The notes below the pieces were generated by a model. It ran no database searches. It was not told where the DNA came from and was given only the letters and a program-made list of their open reading frames with translations. Both the position numbers and the translations under genes were made by a program. A stretch of DNA of 64,000 nt from Microbacterium saperdae (GTDB lineage: Bacteria > Actinomycetota > Actinomycetes > Actinomycetales > Microbacteriaceae), in the NCBI RefSeq assembly GCF_006716345.1, contig NZ_VFOX01000002.1, positions 1,178,001 through 1,242,000 of the forward strand, in the 5' to 3' direction. Below are positions 1-9,167 of this stretch, one piece after another; position 1 is the first letter of the stretch, and the number at the start of each line of letters is the position of its first letter.

Positions 1-2
1 TC

Positions 3-509
3 GAGGTGAACATCCAGAACGGCGTCGACGGCGTCGAGGAGGACATCGAGTTCGCCGTGACCTCCGACATCAGCGACTTCAACCGTGGCAACATCAAGGC
101 GCGGGTGCGCATGGTCACGCAGTACGCCCTCGCCGGCCACGACGGATTCCTGGTGATCGGCACCGATCATGCGGCCGAGGCGGTGACCGGTTTCTATACG
201 AAGTTCGGCGACGGTGCTGCGGACATCCTGCCGCTCTCCGGCCTCAGCAAGCGTCAGGGCCGCGCCCTGCTGCAGTCGCTCGACGCCCCGGATCGGCTGG
301 CGTTCAAGGTACCGACGGCGGACCTGCTCGATGGGCAGCCCGGTCGCGCGGACGAGGACGAGCTCGGGATCACGTACGAGCAGATCGACGACTTCCTGGA
401 GGGGCGCGAGGTGGCTCCGGACGTTGCGGGACGCATCGAGGCGAAGTACCTCGCCACGCAGCACAAGCGCCACCTTCCGGTCACCCCTGATGACACCTGG
501 TGGCGTTGA
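3..509 (+). CDS. nadE: NH3-dependent NAD+ synthetase, C-terminal part
   Basis: Partial gene; the 5' end lies outside the window and 168 codons are visible. NadE adenylates nicotinate adenine dinucleotide and amidates it with ammonia, the last step of NAD+ synthesis in the cytosol. The visible part matches the C-terminal half of the family: the NIKARVRM segment, then VIGTDHAAE, the [23 protein letters not shown] stretch (here beginning FYTKFGDG), and a tail with [12 protein letters not shown] followed by a [12 protein letters not shown] end. The internal GTG at position 6 is not a real start because the conserved sequence continues upstream of it. No terminator is evident downstream. Confidence 0.93.
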   Translation, partial: EVNIQNGVDGVEEDIEFAVTSDISDFNRGNIKARVRMVTQYALAGHDGFLVIGTDHAAEAVTGFYTKFGDGAADILPLSGLSKRQGRALLQSLDAPDRLAFKVPTADLLDGQPGRADEDELGITYEQIDDFLEGREVAPDVAGRIEAKYLATQHKRHLPVTPDDTWWR

Positions 510-651
510 GCGCACTGCTCCTCTGCGGATGAGATGACGCTCCGCGGCCCTGCTGCACGGAGATGACGGGTTCGCGCCGCCCACGCGGACGGGCTCGCTC
601 CGGTGTCGGATGTCGCGGCTAGTGTCGAAGCATCCGAGGAAATGGAGCATC

Positions 652-3600
652 GTGCGGATAGACACTCAGGCCCAGCGCGTCATCTGGAGCGCGAGCGACC
701 TCAAGGCCGCGGCCGAGTGCGAGTTCGCGTGGTGCCGCGCGATCGACGCGAAGCTGGGCCGTGTGCCCGCGGTCGAAGAGCCCGAAGACGCGACGCTCGC
801 CCGCGCCGCGCTCCTCGGAGACGTGCACGAACGCAACGTGCTCGCACGGTACATCGCCGACCTCGGTGACGAACAGGTGCATCAGGTCGACAAGGTGTCC
901 TCCGTGGATGCCGAGGCGCTCGCCGCCGCGGTGGCGGAGACGATCGACGCTCTGCATTCGGACGCGCTCGTGCTGTTCCAGGCGGCCTTCGCGACCGAGG
1001 AGTTCGTCGGTTTCGCGGACTTCCTCCGGCGCGACGAGCAGCGGCGCTGGCGCGTGCAGGATTCCAAGCTCGCCCGCAAGGCCAGGGTCACCGCTCTCAT
1101 GCAGCTGGCGGCATACGTCGACCAGCTCGATCGCCTGGGGATCCCGCGGTCCGACGAGGTCGACCTCATCCTCGGCGACGGCACCCTCAGCACGCATGCC
1201 GTCGACGACCTGCTCCCGCTCTTCCAGGTGCGCAGGGCCCGGCTGCGCGCGCTCATCGCCGACCGTCGGATCGAGCAGGGTGCGGCGGGCGCTCCGCTCG
1301 CATGGGGAGACGGGCGTGGCGACCTGGATGTGGTGGCGTGCGGGCGGTGCGCCACCTGCGAGGAGCAGGTCGTCGCGCATCGTGATCTGCTCATGGTGGC
1401 GCGCATGCGTCCGGTGCAGCGCGCCCGGCTGCGCGCCGGCGGCATCGAGACGATCGATGCGCTCGCGGCGGCGATCGACCCCCCCGAGGGGATGAACGTC
1501 GATACCTTCGAGAACCTCCGTGCGCAGGCGCGGGTGCAGTTGCGCGCCGACGCGGAGGGTGTTCCCGCGTACGACGTGCACTACGCGGCCGCGATTCACA
1601 CGCTGCCGGTCCCGAGCAGGGGGGATATCTTCTTCGATTTCGAGGGCGATCCCCTGTACACCGAGCCCGCACCCGACGGTGCGGCCCACTGGGGCATCGA
1701 CTATCTGTTCGGCTGGGTCGACAACGACGATCAGTACTCCGCGCTCTGGGCGCACACCTTCGCCGAGGAGCGACGGGCCTTCGAGACGTTCCTCGATTTC
1801 GTGAACGCGCGTCGGGCTGCGCACCCCGGCATGCACATCTATCACTACGCGCCCTACGAGACCTCCCACCTGGTGGCGATGGCGGCACGGCACGGCGTGA
1901 GGGAGAGCGAGATCGATCGGCTCCTGCGCGAGGGCGTGTTCGTCGATCTGTATCCGCTGGTGCTGCGGACGGTCCGCGTGGGGTCCAGGTCGTACTCGAT
2001 CAAGAAGCTCGAACCGCTCTACATGGGCGATGACGTCCGCACCAGTGACGTGCAGAAGGGCGACGACTCGATCGTGCAGTACGTGGCAGCGCGTGACTTC
2101 GCTGCAGCCGGTGAGCAGAGCGAAGCCGATGCCGTCCTGGCGGATCTCGCCGACTACAACCGATACGACTGCGTGTCGACGCGGGCGCTGCGCAACTGGC
2201 TGATCGAGATCGCGCGACGCGAAGGCGTCAATCCGGCACCCCCGGATGCGGCCGACGAGATCATCTACGAGCCCTCGCCGAGGTCGGTCGCGCTGCTGGC
2301 AGACGCGGAGCGCGCCGCGGCCGCCGGCGAAGACGGACAGGTGCATCGCATCGCGGCCGCCGCCATCGACTACTTCCCGCGCGAGGCGAAGAGCTTCTGG
2401 GTATCCCACTTCCAGCGGCTCCGCGAACCTGTCACGATGTGGGACGGCACGCGCGACGTCGTGCGGGTCGATCGCGCCACCTCCACGGTCCGCCGTGAGT
2501 GGAGTGTCGCCGAGGGGCGTCGGGTGATGTCGCGCGAGATCGAGATCAGAGGCGAGGTGTCTCCCGGCACCACACTCGGTTCCGGTGCCCAGCCGTTCGC
2601 GCTGTATCCGGTACCTGCACCCTTCGACATCGAGGTGCCGTCGCGCGCCGTGCATGTGCCGCACACGGTGACGGTGACCGAGGTGCTCGACGACGGCTAT
2701 CTCATCACGGAGTCCGCGATCCAGGGGCAGACCTGGGATGAACTGCCTCTCGCCCTCACGCCGGCTTCTCCGCCTCGGGTCGTCTCCTTGCAGGGCGCGA
2801 TCGACGAGTGGGCTGATGCCGTGCACGCGGCTGCGCCGGCATTCCCCGAGGACGCCGCGACCGATATCCTGCGGCGTCTGCCTCCCCGGACGCTGTCCGG
2901 GGAGTACCTCCCCGCGGCCGGTGAGGACGCGATCGACGCGATCGTGCGGGGGGTCCTCGACCTCGACCGCAGCTACCTCGCCGTGCAGGGGCCTCCCGGA
3001 ACCGGCAAGACCTTCACCGGCTCCCAGGTGATCGCCCGACTGGTCAACGAGCACGGGTTCAAAGTAGGGGTGGTCGCGCAGTCTCACGCCATCATCGAGA
3101 CGCTGCTGGATCGCGTGGTCGCGCACGGCGTCTCTCCCGCGCAGGTGGGCAAGGCGCCGAAGAACCCGGATGCCGACCCGTCCTACACCGTCATCCCCAA
3201 GAACGGGATGGCGTCGTTCCTGGAGGAGCACAGGAACGAAGGCGTCGTCGTCGGCGGCACGGCCTGGGACTTCAGCAACACCTCGCGCGTCGATCGCGGG
3301 GGCCTCGATCTGCTCGTGATCGATGAGGCAGGGCAGTTCTCGCTCGCCTCGACCATCGCGGTCGCGGCAGGCGCCCGACGGCTGCTCCTGCTCGGTGATC
3401 CGCAGCAGCTCCCACAGGTGAGCCAGGGAGCCCATCCCGAACCTGTCGACACGTCGGCGCTCGGGTGGGTGATGGACGGCGATGCGGTCATCCGTCCGGA
3501 GTACGGCTACTTCCTGGCGAAGTCGTGGCGGATGCACCCCTTCGTGGCCGCTCCTGTCTCGCGGCTCGCCTACGCGGGGAAGCTCGCCTCGGCGCCCGGA

Positions 3601-4122
3601 ACCGAGCGGCGGTCGGTCGACGGTGTCGATCCGGGGTTGCACATCGTCCCGGTGCGTCACCGAGGCAATGCCACGCAATCGGCCGAGGAGGCCGCCGAAG
3701 TCGTCGCACTCGTGCGCGACCTCGTGGGTCGCACTTTCACCGACAACGACGAACCTGCCACGACACGGCCTCTCGGCGCGGCCGACATCATCGTCGTCGC
3801 ACCGTACAACGCCCAGCGTCAGCTCGTACACGACGCCCTCGTCGCTGCGGGATTCCCTGACGTGGCGGTCGGTACGGTCGACAACTTCCAGGGCAAGGAG
3901 GCCGTCGTCTCCATCACGTCGCTCGCCGCATCGAGCGGGAGGGATGCGCCCCGTGGTCCGGAGTTCCTGCTGCTGCAGAATCGCCTCAACGTCGCGATCT
4001 CGCGCGCGCAGTGCGTCGCCTATCTGATCCATTCGCCGGCGTTGCTCGACGATCTGCCGTTCACGCCGGAGGGCGTCGCGCGGCTGAGCGCCTTCGCGCG
4101 CCTCGTGGGCGCGGCGGACTGA
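652..4122 (+). CDS. TM0106-type RecB-like nuclease fused to a superfamily 1 helicase
   Basis: About 1156 residues. An N-terminal PD-(D/E)xK (RecB/Cas4-like) nuclease region carries QDSKLA near residue 140 and QLAAY after it. Cysteines at 23 and 28 and a C-x2-C-x2-C cluster at 230-236 could hold an iron-sulfur centre, as in Cas4 and AddB (inference). An RNase H-like segment with FFDFEGDP lies near 326-333. The C-terminal half is an SF1 helicase: Walker A GPPGTGKT near 780, DEAG near 891, GDPQQLPQ, then TVDNFQGKE and NVAISRAQ. The family is annotated as putative nuclease/helicase, so a DNA repair or processing role is likely but unproven. An ATG at 610 is in frame, but GTG 652 sits four bases after GGAG and is preferred. 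Confidence 0.85.
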   Translation: MRIDTQAQRVIWSASDLKAAAECEFAWCRAIDAKLGRVPAVEEPEDATLARAALLGDVHERNVLARYIADLGDEQVHQVDKVSSVDAEALAAAVAETIDALHSDALVLFQAAFATEEFVGFADFLRRDEQRRWRVQDSKLARKARVTALMQLAAYVDQLDRLGIPRSDEVDLILGDGTLSTHAVDDLLPLFQVRRARLRALIADRRIEQGAAGAPLAWGDGRGDLDVVACGRCATCEEQVVAHRDLLMVARMRPVQRARLRAGGIETIDALAAAIDPPEGMNVDTFENLRAQARVQLRADAEGVPAYDVHYAAAIHTLPVPSRGDIFFDFEGDPLYTEPAPDGAAHWGIDYLFGWVDNDDQYSALWAHTFAEERRAFETFLDFVNARRAAHPGMHIYHYAPYETSHLVAMAARHGVRESEIDRLLREGVFVDLYPLVLRTVRVGSRSYSIKKLEPLYMGDDVRTSDVQKGDDSIVQYVAARDFAAAGEQSEADAVLADLADYNRYDCVSTRALRNWLIEIARREGVNPAPPDAADEIIYEPSPRSVALLADAERAAAAGEDGQVHRIAAAAIDYFPREAKSFWVSHFQRLREPVTMWDGTRDVVRVDRATSTVRREWSVAEGRRVMSREIEIRGEVSPGTTLGSGAQPFALYPVPAPFDIEVPSRAVHVPHTVTVTEVLDDGYLITESAIQGQTWDELPLALTPASPPRVVSLQGAIDEWADAVHAAAPAFPEDAATDILRRLPPRTLSGEYLPAAGEDAIDAIVRGVLDLDRSYLAVQGPPGTGKTFTGSQVIARLVNEHGFKVGVVAQSHAIIETLLDRVVAHGVSPAQVGKAPKNPDADPSYTVIPKNGMASFLEEHRNEGVVVGGTAWDFSNTSRVDRGGLDLLVIDEAGQFSLASTIAVAAGARRLLLLGDPQQLPQVSQGAHPEPVDTSALGWVMDGDAVIRPEYGYFLAKSWRMHPFVAAPVSRLAYAGKLASAPGTERRSVDGVDPGLHIVPVRHRGNATQSAEEAAEVVALVRDLVGRTFTDNDEPATTRPLGAADIIVVAPYNAQRQLVHDALVAAGFPDVAVGTVDNFQGKEAVVSITSLAASSGRDAPRGPEFLLLQNRLNVAISRAQCVAYLIHSPALLDDLPFTPEGVARLSAFARLVGAAD

Positions 4123-4132
4123 AGGAGCAGAC

Positions 4133-4903
4133 GTGCACTCGATCGATGACATCCTCCGTGCCTCTGCGGCGTGGGTGTGGTTCCCGCGCGACGGTGAGCA
4201 GGAGAAGAGCGCGCTCCAGCTGGTGCGCTATCCCGCGCGTATCGGAGGAGGCGTGCGTGCGTCGCAGGTCGACTCGACGGACGACGCACACACCGTGCTC
4301 GATCACGCCATCGCGCGTACGCGGGAGTGGGGAGAGTCTCAGCTGACGTTCTGGACCAACGCGTCCGACCGGCCCGATCTCGAACAGGAGCTGCAGCGGC
4401 GCGGTGCGGAGCACTTCGACACCGTCGCGGTGTTCGCCCGGCCGATCGATCGGCTCGTCGTCGAGGTGCCGGCAGGCGCCACCGCAGAGATCGTCCGCAC
4501 CCTGGAGCAGGTGCGCGAGGTCGACGCGATCAACGTGCCCGTGTGGGAGCAGTCGCCGCTCGATGACGCCGGGTTGGCGGACGAACTGGCCGCGGTCCTC
4601 TCGGGTCTGGCCGCCGGTGAAGGGTTCCACGTACTGGGCCGCCTCGACGGAGACGCCGTGAGCACCGGTGGCTGCACGATCGTCGATGGCTTCACCCGCC
4701 TGTGGGGCGCCGCCACGCTGGAGCGTGCGCGCGGCCACGGTGCCTACCGGGCCGTGCTGGCGGAGAGACTGCGTGCGAGTGCGGAGCTCGGCGCTGTCAC
4801 GGCCCTGGTGAAGGGCCGCGTCTCGACGTCCGCGCCGATCCTCGAGCGCACCGGATTCACGTACTACGGAGATGAGCGGGCGTACCGTCTCACCGTCGCC
4901 TGA
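4133..4903 (+). CDS. GNAT-family N-acetyltransferase (mycothiol synthase-like layout)
   Basis: 256 residues, GTG start ten bases after the stop of the nuclease/helicase gene, preceded by GGAG, so probably co-transcribed with it. The acetyl-CoA-binding signature of the GNAT fold is visible near residues 195-215 as RARGHGAYRAVL, and the C-terminus has the expected LERTGFTYYGDE strand. The first 110 residues form a weaker region that may be a second, degenerate GNAT domain (for example QELQRRGAEHF). Mycothiol synthase has such a tandem layout, but nothing here identifies the substrate. The neighbouring gene gives no clear metabolic clue. Confidence 0.75.
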   Translation: MHSIDDILRASAAWVWFPRDGEQEKSALQLVRYPARIGGGVRASQVDSTDDAHTVLDHAIARTREWGESQLTFWTNASDRPDLEQELQRRGAEHFDTVAVFARPIDRLVVEVPAGATAEIVRTLEQVREVDAINVPVWEQSPLDDAGLADELAAVLSGLAAGEGFHVLGRLDGDAVSTGGCTIVDGFTRLWGAATLERARGHGAYRAVLAERLRASAELGAVTALVKGRVSTSAPILERTGFTYYGDERAYRLTVA

Positions 4904-4960
4904 GCAACGTCACCCGCGCGGGAGCGCTGAGCGCGATGCTCGGCGCGCGACACGAAGAAC

Positions 4961-5025
4961 CCGCGCCCGAACTCGAGCCCGAAACCGGACCCTGGCGCCG
5001 AGCCGGGAAGTCCGCGCCCGAACTC
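4961..5025. repeat. 14-base direct repeat in a convergent gap
   Basis: The sequence ccgcgcccgaactc occurs at 4961-4974 and again at 5012-5025, between the converging acetyltransferase and upp genes. No terminator-like T tract follows. It is probably a small local duplication; no function can be assigned. Confidence 0.4.
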
Positions 5026-5030
5026 CGACC

Positions 5031-5663
5031 TCAGACCGTGCCGTAGAGGCGGTCGCCTGCGTCGCCGAGTCCGGGCACGATGTAGCCCTTCTCGTTCAGA
5101 CGCTCGTCGAGAGCGCCCAGCACGAGCGTGACATCGCGATCGCCGGCCATGGCCTCGATCGCTGCGACGCCCTCGGGAGTGCCGAGCAGGCAGATCGCTG
5201 TGACGTCCTTGGCGCCGCGATCGAACAGGAACTGGATCGCTGCGGCCAGCGAGCCGCCCGTGGCGAGCATCGGGTCGATCGCGAAGCACTGACGGTCGCT
5301 GAGGTCGTCGGGAAGGCGCTCGGCGTAGGTCGTCGGCTCGAAGGTCTCCTCGTCGCGGACCATTCCGAGGAATCCGACTTCGGCGGTCGGCAGCAGCTTC
5401 ACGAGCCCCTCGAGCATGCCCAGGCCGGCGCGCAGGATCGGCACGACGATCGGGCGCGGCTCGGAGATCTTCACGCCCATCGTCTTGGTGACCGGGGTGG
5501 TGATCTCGATCGGGCTGACCTTCACGGAACGGGTGGCCTCGTACGCGAGCAGTGTCACCAGCTCTTCCGTCAGCTGTCGGAACACCGGCGACGGGGTGCG
5601 CACATCGCGCAGCACCGAGAGCTTGTGGGTGATGAGAGGGTGGTCGGCGACGTGAACACGCAT
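5031..5663 (-). CDS. upp: Uracil phosphoribosyltransferase
   Basis: 210 residues, the normal length for UPRT, which joins uracil and PRPP to give UMP in pyrimidine salvage. The PRPP-binding loop is visible as DPMLATGGS at residues 130-138, and the uracil-site tail as [16 protein letters not shown] at the C-terminus. The frame stays open upstream, but the conserved family start [10 protein letters not shown] begins at the ATG at 5663-5661. On the same strand TACCCT lies six bases before this ATG, so the mRNA is probably leaderless. The gene diverges from tadA across 80 bases. Confidence 0.95.
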   Translation of the reverse strand: MRVHVADHPLITHKLSVLRDVRTPSPVFRQLTEELVTLLAYEATRSVKVSPIEITTPVTKTMGVKISEPRPIVVPILRAGLGMLEGLVKLLPTAEVGFLGMVRDEETFEPTTYAERLPDDLSDRQCFAIDPMLATGGSLAAAIQFLFDRGAKDVTAICLLGTPEGVAAIEAMAGDRDVTLVLGALDERLNEKGYIVPGLGDAGDRLYGTV

Positions 5664-5669
5664 GGATAC

Positions 5670-5675
5670 AGGGTA
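5670..5675 (-). promoter_or_regulatory. -10 hexamer of upp, leaderless start
   Basis: TACCCT on the minus strand, six bases upstream of the upp ATG. With the usual 6-7 base gap from -10 to +1, transcription would begin at the start codon. No good -35 is seen. Confidence 0.6.
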
Positions 5676-5731
5676 GTCGGCGGCGGACGTCGGCACGACA
5701 TCGACCCTGCGGCCCTCGCGCGTCACTGTCG

Positions 5732-5737
5732 TAGGCT
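5732..5737 (+). promoter_or_regulatory. -10 hexamer of tadA, leaderless start
   Basis: TAGGCT lies six bases upstream of the tadA ATG, the same arrangement as for the divergent upp gene. No ribosome-binding site precedes the ATG. No clear -35 is seen. Confidence 0.6.
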
Positions 5738-5743
5738 CGACGC

Positions 5744-6199
5744 ATGACCGCTGCCGATGCTCCCGCGATGCGTCGAGCTCTCGAGCTCGCAGCGGAGGCG
5801 GCGGCGGCATCCGAGATCCCCGTGGGTGCGGTCGTCCTCGATCCCGCCGGTGCGATCGTCGCGGAGGGTCGCAACACCCGCGAGGCCACTCACGACCCCA
5901 CGGGTCACGCCGAGATCGAGGCGTTGCGCAGCGCGGCGGCATCCGTCGGCTCCTGGAATCTCGATGGGCACACGCTGGTCGTCACGCTCGAGCCCTGCAT
6001 CATGTGCGCCGGCGCGATCCTGCAGGCGCGCATCTCACGCGTCGTGTTCGGCGCGTGGGACGACAAGGCGGGTGCGGCGGGGTCGATGTACGACGTGCTG
6101 CGCGATCGTCGCCTGCCGTACCGTGCCGAGGTCGTCGGCGGCGTCGAGGCGGATGCCGCGACCGTGCTGTTGCGCGATTTCTTCACGTCGCGACGCTGA
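5744..6199 (+). CDS. tadA: tRNA-specific adenosine deaminase
   Basis: 151 residues, typical of bacterial TadA, which converts wobble adenosine 34 of tRNA-Arg(ACG) to inosine. The zinc-dependent cytidine/deoxycytidylate deaminase motifs are complete: H55-A-E57 (HAE, with the catalytic Glu) and P84-C85-x2-C88. The SMYDVLRD segment typical of TadA rather than free-nucleoside deaminases is also present. The gene diverges from upp and converges on the cation transporter downstream. Confidence 0.93.
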   Translation: MTAADAPAMRRALELAAEAAAASEIPVGAVVLDPAGAIVAEGRNTREATHDPTGHAEIEALRSAAASVGSWNLDGHTLVVTLEPCIMCAGAILQARISRVVFGAWDDKAGAAGSMYDVLRDRRLPYRAEVVGGVEADAATVLLRDFFTSRR

Positions 6200-6317
6200 C
6201 CACTCCACCTTCGGCGGTGCTTCGCGCCCTGTGCGAATCAGATCCCGCTGATCATCCGCAGAACGTGGGGGCGACCGAAAGACTGTGCGGAGATCGCCAC
6301 GCGCGGCTGCGCGCGGA

Positions 6318-7289
6318 TCAGTCCGAGGACTTGAGCACGAAGACGTCGGTCGACGGCTCCGGGTCGATCGCGGGGCGGTAGACATCGGGCTCGATGTAGA
6401 CGACGCGCGCGACCGGCACGGCCTCGCGGATCCGCTCCTCGATCGCGTCGATGTCATCGGCCGCTTCGCGCACCGTCTTGTCCGAGGTGAGCGCGACCTT
6501 CGCCGCGACGAGCAGCTCGTCCGGTCCGAGGTAGAGGGTCTTCATGTGGATGAGCTTCTCGACCTCGGGGCCGGCGTTGATCGCGTCGACGATCTTGTCG
6601 TGGTCGGCGGAGGTCGCCCCTTCGCCGACGAGCAGGCTCTTGGTCTCGACCCCGAGCACGATCGCGATCAGCACGAGCAGGAGGCCGATCATCAGGGTGC
6701 CGATCGCGTCGAACACCGAGTTGCCGGTGATCACGGTGAGTCCGACACCGAGCAGTGCGAACGCGAGACCGGTGAGCGCGCCGGCGTCCTCGAGCAGGAC
6801 GACCGGCAGTTCGGGGGCCTTGGCGCGCCGGATGAACGACACCCAGGACTGGCCCTTCTCGCGAACGAGGTTGCTCTCCTTCACAGCGGTGCGCAGCGAG
6901 AACGACTCCAGGCCGATCGCGATGACGAGCACGAGGATGGGCAGCCACCACCAGTTCGGGTCGAGCGCGTGCGGCTCGCGCAGCTTCTCGATGCCCTCGT
7001 AGATCGCGAACAGGCCACCCACCGAGAACAGGATGATCGAGACCACGAACGCGTAGACGTACCGCTCTCGTCCGTAGCCGAAGGGGTGCGAACGGTCGGC
7101 CTCGCGCTTCGCCTTGCGGCCGCCGAGCATCAGGAGCAGCTGGTTGCCGGAGTCGGCCACGGAGTGGATCGCCTCGGCGAGCATCGACGCCGAACCGGAG
7201 AGGGCCCAGGCGACGAACTTCGCGAGCGCGATGCCCAGGTTCGCCAGGAACGCCGCGACGATGGCCTTGTTGCCTCCGGATGCACTCAT
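6318..7289 (-). CDS. Cation diffusion facilitator (CDF) metal transporter
   Basis: 323 residues. CDF proteins export divalent metals such as Zn2+, Mn2+ or Fe2+ in exchange for protons across the cytoplasmic membrane. The TM2 metal-site pattern H42-x3-D46 is visible in AEAIHSVADSGN, followed by a short cytosolic loop with HPFGYGRERY (68-77). Further membrane segments lie to about residue 200. The C-terminal cytosolic dimerisation domain covers roughly 215-310. The loop and overall layout resemble the SLC30A9 (ZnT9)-like branch; the metal cannot be told from sequence. TAGACT six bases before the ATG suggests a leaderless mRNA. Confidence 0.88.
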   Translation of the reverse strand: MSASGGNKAIVAAFLANLGIALAKFVAWALSGSASMLAEAIHSVADSGNQLLLMLGGRKAKREADRSHPFGYGRERYVYAFVVSIILFSVGGLFAIYEGIEKLREPHALDPNWWWLPILVLVIAIGLESFSLRTAVKESNLVREKGQSWVSFIRRAKAPELPVVLLEDAGALTGLAFALLGVGLTVITGNSVFDAIGTLMIGLLLVLIAIVLGVETKSLLVGEGATSADHDKIVDAINAGPEVEKLIHMKTLYLGPDELLVAAKVALTSDKTVREAADDIDAIEERIREAVPVARVVYIEPDVYRPAIDPEPSTDVFVLKSSD

Positions 7290-7295
7290 GATCCG

Positions 7296-7301
7296 AGTCT
7301 A
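7296..7301 (-). promoter_or_regulatory. -10 hexamer of the CDF gene, leaderless start
   Basis: Minus-strand TAGACT, six bases before the ATG of the CDF transporter. It faces the proC promoter within a 59-base divergent gap. Confidence 0.6.
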
Positions 7302-7336
7302 GAACCGCCCGCCTCCGGATGTCGGGGAGCCCGCCG

Positions 7337-7342
7337 TAGGAT
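7337..7342 (+). promoter_or_regulatory. -10 hexamer of proC, leaderless start
   Basis: TAGGAT, six bases upstream of the proC ATG, with no Shine-Dalgarno sequence between them. Confidence 0.6.
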
Positions 7343-7348
7343 GACGAC

Positions 7349-8188
7349 ATGGCTGAATCCCTCCCCGCTCTCGCGTTCCTCGGTGCCGGTTCGATGGGTG
7401 GCGCGATCCTTCGCGGCGTCATCGCGTCCGGCATCACGATCGACGGGGGGATCACGGCCACCAACCGCACCACCGCAAAGGCGGAGGCCTTCGCCGACCT
7501 CGAGGGTGTGACCAGCATCGCCCTCGAGTCCCAGCCGTCGGGCAGTGCGGATGCGGCCGCCGCTGCGCGCATTATCCTGGTCGGCGTGAAGCCGGCGATG
7601 GTCCCCGATCTGCTGCGGGAGATCGCTCCCCGCCTCGCCCCGGACGCCATCGTGGTCAGCCTCGCGGCCGGCGTCACCCTGCAGACGTTCGCCGACAACC
7701 TCGGGGCCGATGCTCGGGTCATCCGTTCGATGCCGAACACCCCGGCCACCGTGCGCAAGGGCGTGACGGGTCTGGCGGCCGGCGCCTCGGCCACGGCGGA
7801 TGATCTCGCGCTCGTCCGTCGACTGTTCGAGACCGTCGGAGCCGTCGTCGAAGTGCCGGAGTCGCAGATCGACGCACTCTCGACGATCTCCGGTTCCGGC
7901 CCGGCGTACGTCTACCTGCTGATCGAGGAGTTCACCCGCGCGGCCGTCGGCATGGGCTTCGACGAGGCCGATGCGCGCCTCATGGTCGAGCAGACCTTCA
8001 TCGGCGCGACGGCCCTGCTCGATGCCTCGGGGGAGGACCCCGCCGAGCTCCGTCGGCGCGTGACGAGCCCGAAGGGCACGACCGAGCGCGCGGTGACCGT
8101 GCTCCAGGACGCGCGCCTCGATCGCACCTTCGCGGATGCCGCGGCCGCTGCTCTCGCACGTGCCAAGGAACTCGCCGCCGGAGCATGA
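7349..8188 (+). CDS. proC: Pyrroline-5-carboxylate reductase
   Basis: 279 residues. ProC reduces 1-pyrroline-5-carboxylate to proline with NAD(P)H, the last step of proline synthesis. The N-terminal dinucleotide-binding loop is FLGAGSMGGA (9-18). The middle has RSMPNTPA, and the C-terminal dimerisation domain carries the family signature ISGSGPAYVY and RRRVTSPKGTT. Length and motif order match active enzymes. The DUF1905 gene follows three bases after its stop and is likely co-transcribed. Confidence 0.95.
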   Translation: MAESLPALAFLGAGSMGGAILRGVIASGITIDGGITATNRTTAKAEAFADLEGVTSIALESQPSGSADAAAAARIILVGVKPAMVPDLLREIAPRLAPDAIVVSLAAGVTLQTFADNLGADARVIRSMPNTPATVRKGVTGLAAGASATADDLALVRRLFETVGAVVEVPESQIDALSTISGSGPAYVYLLIEEFTRAAVGMGFDEADARLMVEQTFIGATALLDASGEDPAELRRRVTSPKGTTERAVTVLQDARLDRTFADAAAAALARAKELAAGA

Positions 8189-8191
8189 GGC

Positions 8192-8479
8192 ATGCGGCTG
8201 CACATCGTCGGTGAGATCTGGTTCTGGCGCGGTCCCGCGCCGTACCACTTCGTGACGGTGCCGCCCGCCGAGAGCGAGATGATCCATGACGTCGCGGCGG
8301 TCGTGACCTACGGCTGGGGGATGATCCCGGCGAGTGTCACGATCGGCGGCAGCAGCGTGACCACCGCGTTGTGGCCGAAGGACGGCGGCTACATCGTGCC
8401 GATCAAGAAGGCCCTGCAGGATCGCGAGGGCATCGGCGTGGACGACGTCGTGGAGATCACGCTCGACATCGACGCCTGA
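8192..8479 (+). CDS. DUF1905 domain protein
   Basis: 95 residues, ATG start three bases after the proC stop. The whole protein matches the small beta-barrel DUF1905 family: an N-terminal FWRGPAPYHFVTVP segment, the middle GWGMIPASVTIGG, and the C-terminal YIVPIKKALQ and VEITLDID. The family has no settled function; larger members fuse it to a YdeI/OmpD-associated domain. The link with proC is positional only. Confidence 0.8.
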   Translation: MRLHIVGEIWFWRGPAPYHFVTVPPAESEMIHDVAAVVTYGWGMIPASVTIGGSSVTTALWPKDGGYIVPIKKALQDREGIGVDDVVEITLDIDA

Positions 8480-8495
8480 TCAGGCGCGGTGGGGA

Positions 8496-9167
8496 TCAGC
8501 GGTCGAGGGCCGCGAACCGCTCGATGTCGCTGTTCGTACCGGAGACGATGATGAGGTCGTGGTTGGTGACGATCGTGTTGGCCTCGGCGTAGCGGAACGG
8601 CTTCCCCGGACTCTTCACACCGACCACGGTGACCTTGTACTTCGAGCGCACGCCGGATTCGTTCAGACCCACGCCCCGGATGAACTTCGGCGGATACATC
8701 TTGGCCAGCACGAAGTCGTCGTCGAAGCGGATGAAGTCCAGCATCCGTCCGCTCACGAGGTGGGCGACGCGCTCGCCGGCTTCGCGCTCCGGGTAGATCA
8801 CGTGGTTCGCGCCGACGCGGGCGAGGATCTTGCCGTGCGACTGCGACACGGCCTTGGCCCAGATCTGCGGCACCTTCAGGTCGACGAGGTTCGCGGTGAT
8901 CAGCACCGAGGCCTCGATCGAGGAGCCGACGGCGACGACCGCCACCTGGAAGTCCTGCGCCCCGATCTGGCGCAGCGCGTCGATGTTCTTCGCATCCGCC
9001 TGCACCGTGTGGGTGACGCGGTCCGACCACTTCTGGACGAGCTCGAGGTTGCCGTCGATCGCGAGGACCTCGCGGTCGAGGCGATCGAGTTCTCCGGCGC
9101 AGGCGGCGCCGAAGCGTCCCAGGCCGATGACGAGTACGGGAGCGTCGCCCCTGAGCACTTCAACCAA
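8496..9167 (-). CDS. ktrA: Potassium uptake regulator with RCK domains (TrkA/KtrA type)
   Basis: 223 residues. Cytosolic gating subunit that binds nucleotides through an RCK-N Rossmann domain, visible as VLVIGLGRFGAACA near residues 11-24, with an acidic residue ending the second strand (AIDGN). The RCK-C domain covers about 140-223. The start overlaps the stop of the upstream channel gene by 8 bases. It reads as TTG at 9167-9165; a GTG three codons later is an alternative. The overlap indicates translational coupling with the channel gene, so the two probably form one Ktr-type K+ uptake complex. Confidence 0.88.
   Translation of the reverse strand: MVEVLRGDAPVLVIGLGRFGAACAGELDRLDREVLAIDGNLELVQKWSDRVTHTVQADAKNIDALRQIGAQDFQVAVVAVGSSIEASVLITANLVDLKVPQIWAKAVSQSHGKILARVGANHVIYPEREAGERVAHLVSGRMLDFIRFDDDFVLAKMYPPKFIRGVGLNESGVRSKYKVTVVGVKSPGKPFRYAEANTIVTNHDLIIVSGTNSDIERFAALDR

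Noticed and set aside
619..4152. A minus-strand open frame of about 1177 codons opposite the nuclease/helicase gene
   Set aside because: The plus-strand product has complete helicase and nuclease motifs. The opposite frame is rich in Arg, Gly and Asp without any motif, as expected when GC-rich third positions remove stops.
4904..5030. Possible small gene in the acetyltransferase/upp gap
   Set aside because: The only open frames are extensions of shadows, with a duplicated 14-base segment. There is no start signal or known family.
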